Shown here piece after piece: positions 58,516 to 64,000 of a stretch of DNA of 64,000 bases. The position numbers and the translations under genes were made by a program. The stretch comes from Amaurobius ferox (lineage: Eukaryota > Arthropoda > Arachnida > Araneae > Amaurobiidae). How positions within the stretch are numbered: the first letter of the stretch is position 1; every line of letters begins with the position of its first letter. Below the pieces are notes generated by a model. The model was not told where the DNA came from. It saw only the letters and a program-made list of their open reading frames with translations, and ran no database searches. The stretch is from the NCBI GenBank assembly GCA_951213105.1, contig OX578155.1, positions 33,625,984-33,689,983 of the forward strand. The letters run 5' to 3'.

Positions 58516-58827
58516 GTAAGTGATGTTTACTGCAACCATTTCACAAAGAACAAAATATTTTGTATTTTTATTCCACTTAGCTTAATTTCTATAAGGAGTT
58601 TTTGTCGTCCCTGGAGATTGAACTTGGGGCTATCGTTAGAGGTGCAAAAAACCCGGGAAGTTTGAGATACAAGAACATACCCAGGAAATTTGGAAACTTT
58701 GGTGGAAAGAAACACAATTTCTTATATGCTCTGACTAATTCGGCACATTACGCAGATTAAACCTTAATGATGGGTAGATATTTTAATAAATGTACTGATC
58801 TTTGTATTAGTTTCAATAGCAAAAACC
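58516..58827. other. Unassigned intronic sequence
   Basis: No features; a minus-strand ORF of 62 codons overlaps the exon edge and is a shadow. Confidence 0.45.
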
Positions 58828-60250
58828 GAAATGTCATTTTTCAAAATTTAAAATCTTGTAGAAAATGTGCAAATTTTATCAATCACAACATTATTAAGAT
58901 ATTATTGGCACAAAACAGATTTCGTTTTATCGTTCAATATTAAATGAATATGAAGGAATTAATTACTTTATATCAAGTATTCTATCGTTCGGAGTATTTT
59001 TACTTTTAAAATATTTACAAATTAAATTACAATTTATTTGTGGAATTAATTTTCATTTTTACTCATATATATAATAAAATAGTGACACAATTTAAAATTG
59101 TTATCATTAATATTAATATTAATTCGCAAAGTCTGAAATTTCATTTTTCAAAATTTAAAATTTCGTAGAAAATGTGCAAATTTTATTAATCACAACATTA
59201 TTAAAATAGTATTGCCACTAAACAGATTTCGCCTTATCGTTCAATATTAAATGAATATGAAGAAATTAATTAATTTATATCAAGTATTTTATCGTTCGGA
59301 GTTCGGAGTATTTTTACTTTTAAAATATTTACAAATTAAATTACAATTTATTTGTGGAATTAATTTTCGTTTTTACTTATATATGTAATAAAATAGTGAC
59401 ACAATTTAAAATTGTTATTATTAATATTAATATTAATTCGCAAAGTCTGAAATGTCATTTTTCAAAATTTAAAATTTCGTAGAAAATGTCCAAATTTATT
59501 AATCACAACATTATTAAAATATTATTGGCACAAAACAGATTTCGCTTTATCGCTCAATATAAATGAAAATGAAGAAATTAATTACTTTATATTAAGTATT
59601 TTATCGTTCGGAGTATTTTTACTTTTAAAATATTTACAAATTAAATTACAATTTACTTGTGGAATTAATTTTCATTTTTACTTATATATATAATAAAATA
59701 GTGACACAATTTAAAATTGTTATTATTAATATTAATATTAATTCGCAAAGTCTGAAATTTCATTTTTCAAAACTTTAAATTTCGTAGAAAATGTGCACAT
59801 TTTATTAATCACAACATTATTAAAATATTATTGGCACAAAACAGATTTCGCTTTATCGTTCAATATTAAATGAATATGAAGAAATGAATTACTTTATATC
59901 AAGTATTTTATCGTTCGGAGTATTTTTACTTTTAAAATATTTACAAATTAAATTACAATTTATTTGTGGAATTAATTTTCATGTTTACTTATATATATAA
60001 TAAAATAGTGACACAATTTAAAATTGTTATTATTAATATTAATATTAATTCGCAAAGTCTGAAATTTCATTTTTCAAAATTTGAAACCTCATAGAAAATG
60101 TGAAAATTTTATTAATCACAACATTATTAAAATATTATTGGCACAAAACAGATTTCGCTTTATCGTTCAATATTAAATGAATATGAAGAAATTAATTACT
60201 TTATATCAAGTATTTTATCGGTCGGAGTATTTTTACTTTTAAAATATTTA
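58828..60250. repeat. 307-bp tandem array, about 4.6 units
   Basis: CAGATTTCG recurs at 58916, 59223, 59536, 59842 and 60149, giving steps of 307, 313, 306 and 307. Each unit has TTATCGTTCGGAGTATTTTT (or a close variant) and the palindromic TTAATATTAATATTAATTCG. Units are over 90% similar by eye, so the array is recent or homogenised. Confidence 0.93.
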
Positions 60251-60261
60251 CAGAATATAAA

Positions 60262-60473
60262 TCAGAATTTTTAATAACGTTACGTAAATGATCATTTCCT
60301 ATGCATGTTTTCATTAGAAAACGAATGACACAAATTTAACGCCTACATGAATCTTTCTCGATATATTGCACAGTTTTCAGATATATTTATCAAAAGAATC
60401 ATATACAATTAAAAATTATTAATGATTGTGAAATATGTTTACTTTTCATATATAATATTATGCGATAAATTTC

Positions 60474-60520
<47 letters not shown>

Positions 60521-60800
60521 CTCGTATATCTAGTTCGTTCCATTTACGAGAGAAGATAATTTGGGTAAAACTTCCTGTATTTCGATGCTAAATAATTCGC
60601 TAATAGTTATTTAAATACAATAAGAAAAGCTCTTCTTTCCGTTTGTTTGTAACTCTTGCTGATAAATTTGACGAACTTGACGATTCATTTAGCGAAATAT
60701 TTCCAACTCGGCGAAACATCGTCAAACTTGCAGAAATGACGTTACATTAACGAAAATGACGCCAAATTGGTTAATTAATTATTAAAATAGTTCAATATAT
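60262..60800 (+). repeat. Diverged family A fragment with a (TA)n tract
   Basis: The internal part of family A is recognisable (TATTGCACAGTTTTCAGATA, TCTAGTTCGTTCCATTTACG, weak TTTGACGAA words). A TA microsatellite occupies 60476-60517. Confidence 0.55.
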
Positions 60801-60947
60801 GGACTATATTGCTTATTGCGAATGTTACCAATAGCGACAATTGTTTATTTAGAGTTCAGTAAAGTTAATTGAGTACTTTAAAATAGTTATAAATTTTATC
60901 ATCCGAAAAAAAGTGCCCAATGTACAATTAATTTAACTTTTAAAATT

Positions 60948-61710
60948 TGTGGGCAGCACATGACTTTCCCTGCAGACTTAAATACACGTTATCTTTATTT
61001 TAATTAAATTTAATTCACTTTTAATTCAATTTTCGTTCTCATTTTGTAACTGGACTTATTTTCAAAGGTGGCGTGGAGAAAATACGAAGAAACTAAAATA
61101 TCTCGAGAACGGCTGCTCCTGGTGCAAGGGGGTTGGCCTTACTCCTTTCATCGTTAAAAATTGCGTATAAAACAAGCATTTAATAGATATATTTGAGCAT
61201 ACGTAGTTTTCTATTTTAGATTTTGGCGATTTTTCCGGGGCATTTTGCAAAAAAAGGCAGGTTATTTTTTTCCGGATCGTACCAAAATCTAATCAGCATC
61301 AGGGTAATCCACAAAAGACTTATCTACTGAATTTTGTGAAATTCGGTCCATTAGTTTTTCAGCTAGAGTGGACACAGTCTTTTGCTGGCCATTTCGCAAA
61401 AAAAGGCGGGTTCTTTTATCCCGAATAGTACCCAAAATTAATCAGCACCAGATTCGCCCACAATTGATCTACCTACAAAATTTTGGGAAATTATTAATTA
61501 TAATTTTGCGAAATTTTATCAATTAGTTTTTTAGTTAGAGTGAATGCAAAATCTGCAAAGAAAGACACACAGATGTCACGCTAAAAATAGTTTTTTCGTA
61601 TTCTAGAGGTTTCGAAACGCGTAGATTCGTCGAGAACTCGAGTTGCGATTTTCGGCATGATTCCAATACTTTCCCTATACATTACCATGTATTGTAGGGA
61701 AAGCAAAAAT
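60948..61710 (-). repeat. Family A' repeat, reversed full-length copy
   Basis: It starts (plus strand) GGGCAGCACATGACTTTCCC and ends in the hairpin ACTTTCCCTATACATTACCA with TAGGGAAAG. Confidence 0.75.
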
Positions 61711-62249
61711 GTTGTGCCGTGGACCGTATTTGTAATTTCGATGTTTATTTTTTCCCTGTGAAAGGCGTAAATTCATTGCATTGCATAAGAAAGTCATATG
61801 CTGCCTACATCAGATTTTTTTTTTATGTCGTAAACAAAGGTTTCCCAAATATTGTTGACCTAGCAACCTCAAATTTTATTTGAGAAAAACTAACATGAAA
61901 AGGCTCAAATAATGAATCCGAATTTATTTTTTAAACGTGTAAAAACAATATAAACAAATGATCGGATAATCGATTTTTCAGAATACCAAATTTCGGATAT
62001 GTGACGTTCCATTGCATTTGCTGTTTATATGGAGCTTCTCGCGAATCAGCCTCAGGAAACCTCAGTGCGCTGCTGCCACAGATGTTACTGACATCAAAAC
62101 TTTAACATTTCTTTTCTATTTACAGATGGATGTTTCTCATGATACGCCGTTTTACCATCAGAAGGTAGAACTGCACAAATGCGTTATGTATCTGTGTGTA
62201 AAATGTTTATAAATAAAATGTTTACGAACGTTTAAAAATTTATTTACAG
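61711..62249. other. Intronic sequence before exon 10
   Basis: A family A 3' end lies at about 61770-61825 (ATTCATTGCATTGCATAAGA). The rest is unassigned. Confidence 0.45.
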
Positions 62250-62464
62250 GCAACGAGAATTGTCGCTATGACTACATCGAGATATTTCAGTCGACGAGGG
62301 CAAGTCCGTATTCTTCCACTGAACAGCTCAGTCAAGGCATTTTCTGCGGAGACACGCCCCCTGCTCCACGAACTCTGATTGGTCCAGTGCTTATAACATT
62401 CCGGACTGATGGTTCTTATGTTTCTCATGGATTTAAAGTGCATTACGAAATCATAGGCATGTAA
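62250..62464 (+). CDS. Cubilin-like gene, exon 10: CUB domain V, C-terminal part, probable stop
   Basis: The acceptor is TTATTTACAG, phase 1 in. It reads NENCRYDYIEIFQS (Cys 3 with YDY), QGIFCGDTPPAPRTL (Cys 4) and LITFRTDGSYVSHGFKVHYE (D...GF), so all calcium-type residues are present. The frame then gives IIGM and TAA at 62462-62464. Human cubilin also ends right at its last CUB, so this may be the gene's 3' end. Alternatively ATAG|GCATGT (exon end 62456) could be a second GC donor in the phase used by the other domain borders. No AATAAA lies soon after the stop, which leaves both open. Confidence 0.85.
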
Positions 62465-62591
62465 AATACTGTTTCATTTCTGATATATTTCTTATACAGA
62501 GTGCCCGCGAACTCTTACAAAGAAGGAGGGGTGATAGTACACAGCAAGACGAACAATATTTGGTATAAAATCTAGGGCTGCAATCCACTAC

Positions 62592-62668
62592 ACAATCCAC
62601 TATACACCTCTATACAAAATTGTGCTAAGACCTGTGTTGCTGTATGGAGCTGCTGTCTGGGGCATTAC
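62592..62668 (+). pseudogene. Jockey-type reverse transcriptase fragment
   Basis: LYKIVLRPVLLYGAAVWGIT matches the well-known end of non-LTR RT domains (LYKxVxRPVLxYGAxVWG). Only about 25 residues remain. Confidence 0.7.
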
Positions 62669-62681
62669 CTCATGTACTCTA

Positions 62682-64000
62682 TTAACACTAAACGTACTGA
62701 CACTCAATATATACCTATTAGTACCGTAACCGATCAAATGACCGTTTTTTAGTTAAAAGAAATTAAATTATTTTTTCTGATTGAATGCAAGTAATATTGA
62801 TTTTAGTAAAGAAATATAAAACAAAGTAATTTTAAGGTAATAGACACCATTCGGTTCATAAAACTCGATTTACTTCTTCTATTGTTGGAAACCCAGACCA
62901 CACGACAGACCCGAAGGTTTACTGTAGCTAAGTGTGTGGCCGGACTTCTTCTATTGTGCCTGTTCTTATGTGTTTCATAATACGATGATCAATTATCAAC
63001 GAAAACGCAGTCTTCACTTTATCCTTTATAATATATCATGCATATTTTGCATATCCTTTATAATATATCATGCATATATTTTGCATATCCCGTTGAACCT
63101 GATTCTTCCCTGAAAATATTATGAAGTGCTATTTCCCCAGATGTAGCACCTATTTCCATTTCTTCCCAAACAATGCCATCAATCGAAATATAGTGCTCAT
63201 TTTTTCATTCTCATCTTCAGAACTTGAGAGCAATTTTCATTCTTTTTCATCCTCTACGTATTATATTCACAATATTCTCCTCTTCATCGGCGGTACCTGT
63301 AGGTCGAATAGATAATTGTCATTTTCAAATAATATATCTGCACTTTCAGACAGTTAAACCTTCAGCAATTACAGAAAAACTCTTCACCTATGTTATTTAT
63401 TTCGTCTATGAACTTAGTGTGTCTTGAATGTTTCGACATTTTTTTCAAGGTGAAGATTAGGAATGGAGTAACGCTATAGAAACAAAATATAAAGTAACTA
63501 GTAATACTTTTTAGTTTTTGTCATCTTTTCTGGCAACTTTACGCACTTTATTGAAATTTTAATACATAATTATTTTAAATTGAACTTACTACGCAACAGT
63601 CTTTGCAGAACTGCGCAGGAAACTGATGAAAATATGTGGAATGTGCGTGTGCATCACATTTTCTGACCCGATGACCTTATAAGGCCTTATATATAATCGA
63701 TGACCTTATATATAATTTATTTCCCGGTCAAATGACCAGTCGTGATGTTTAACAGTAAACTATGTATCTTTATCATATAAACACAAGAAGAAGGAAAATT
63801 AATATTAAAAATTTTATTGTATACATTTAATGGGAAAAATCGTGAAGTCAAGTGAGAAAAAGCGATAAAATTATATGCGAATTTTCCAATCAAAAATTTG
63901 CAATCGGTCATTTGACCGGTCATGGTACCAAGATGCCCCCGAAATGACGTAATCCATCGAAATTTTGAAATCAACCCCATAAAAGCCAAAATTAAAAAAC
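62682..64000. mobile_element. Possible piggyBac-like element remnant (right end uncertain)
   Basis: TTAACACTAAACGTACTGAC stands at the left, and the inverted motif GTACCGTAACCGATCAAATG / (reversed near 63920) GGTACCATGACCGGTCAAAT faces it. The palindromic word GGTCAAATGACC recurs at about 62727, 63725 and 63905. The right terminus could be at TTAA 63749-63752 or beyond the window. Minus-strand sequence near 63180-63240 is acidic and Ser-rich (SSSEDENEKM), like some transposase N-termini. Evidence is suggestive only. Confidence 0.4.
62886..62943 (-). mobile_element. 58-bp truncated SINE-like insertion
   Basis: A 14-bp perfect duplication, ACTTCTTCTATTGT (62872-62885 and 62944-62957), brackets 58 bp. 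Its minus strand contains GTCTGTCGTGTGGTCTGGGT, related to the 3' domain of the composite SINE. Confidence 0.75.

Noticed and set aside
60476..60517. Replication origin or matrix attachment site
   Set aside because: Only a TA microsatellite inside a diverged repeat; no supporting structure.

Overview
This is eukaryotic, AT-rich, intron- and transposon-dominated DNA, most probably from an arthropod and, by the style of its repeats, perhaps a spider or another chelicerate (inference). There is no sign of bacterial gene organisation. One host gene runs through the window on the + strand. Ten exons (3891-62464) pair up into five consecutive CUB domains of 122, 114, 114, 115 and 119 residues. Every domain is bounded by phase-1 introns, all splice phases agree, and the exons sum to 1752 nt (584 codons). 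Tandem CUB domains with nothing between them point to a cubilin-like endocytic receptor. A stop codon two residues after the fifth domain suggests this is the 3' end of the gene. Earlier exons must lie left of the window.

The introns (3-10 kb each) are a stratified record of mobile elements, many datable by nesting. Left part (1-12.4 kb): a broken copy of a multicopy arthropod protein family, an RNase H fragment, a Harbinger-type element with a MADF-like ORF next to the exon 1 acceptor, a Tc1 fossil, and a foldback repeat, a second copy of which is split by another Tc1 element. Middle (13-38 kb): a near-perfect inverted repeat made of two truncated Penelope-like elements, each carrying a hammerhead ribozyme motif; a mariner-like MITE split by a tRNA-derived SINE; a solo LTR split by a composite 5S rRNA-tRNA SINE; and a Helitron. 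Right part (39-64 kb): a 75-bp minisatellite, a second Helitron whose empty site is proven by sister copies, a pogo-like element in a (TA)n tract, an intact permuted (N-terminal GIY-YIG) Penelope-like retroelement ORF of about 810 codons, a piggyBac-type element inside another repeat, a 307-bp tandem array, and a Jockey-type fragment.

The host gene and the elements interact at splice sites. The exon 9 acceptor appears to lie at the end of a family C repeat. The exon 1 acceptor sits in a locally triplicated cassette, the first copy of which was hit by the Harbinger element. The intron after exon 6 has a GC donor. I call the main dispersed families A, A', C, D and E. Several of them share a (TCTG)n tract and a related ACCGAATTT-ATGAAATTTGGTA core.
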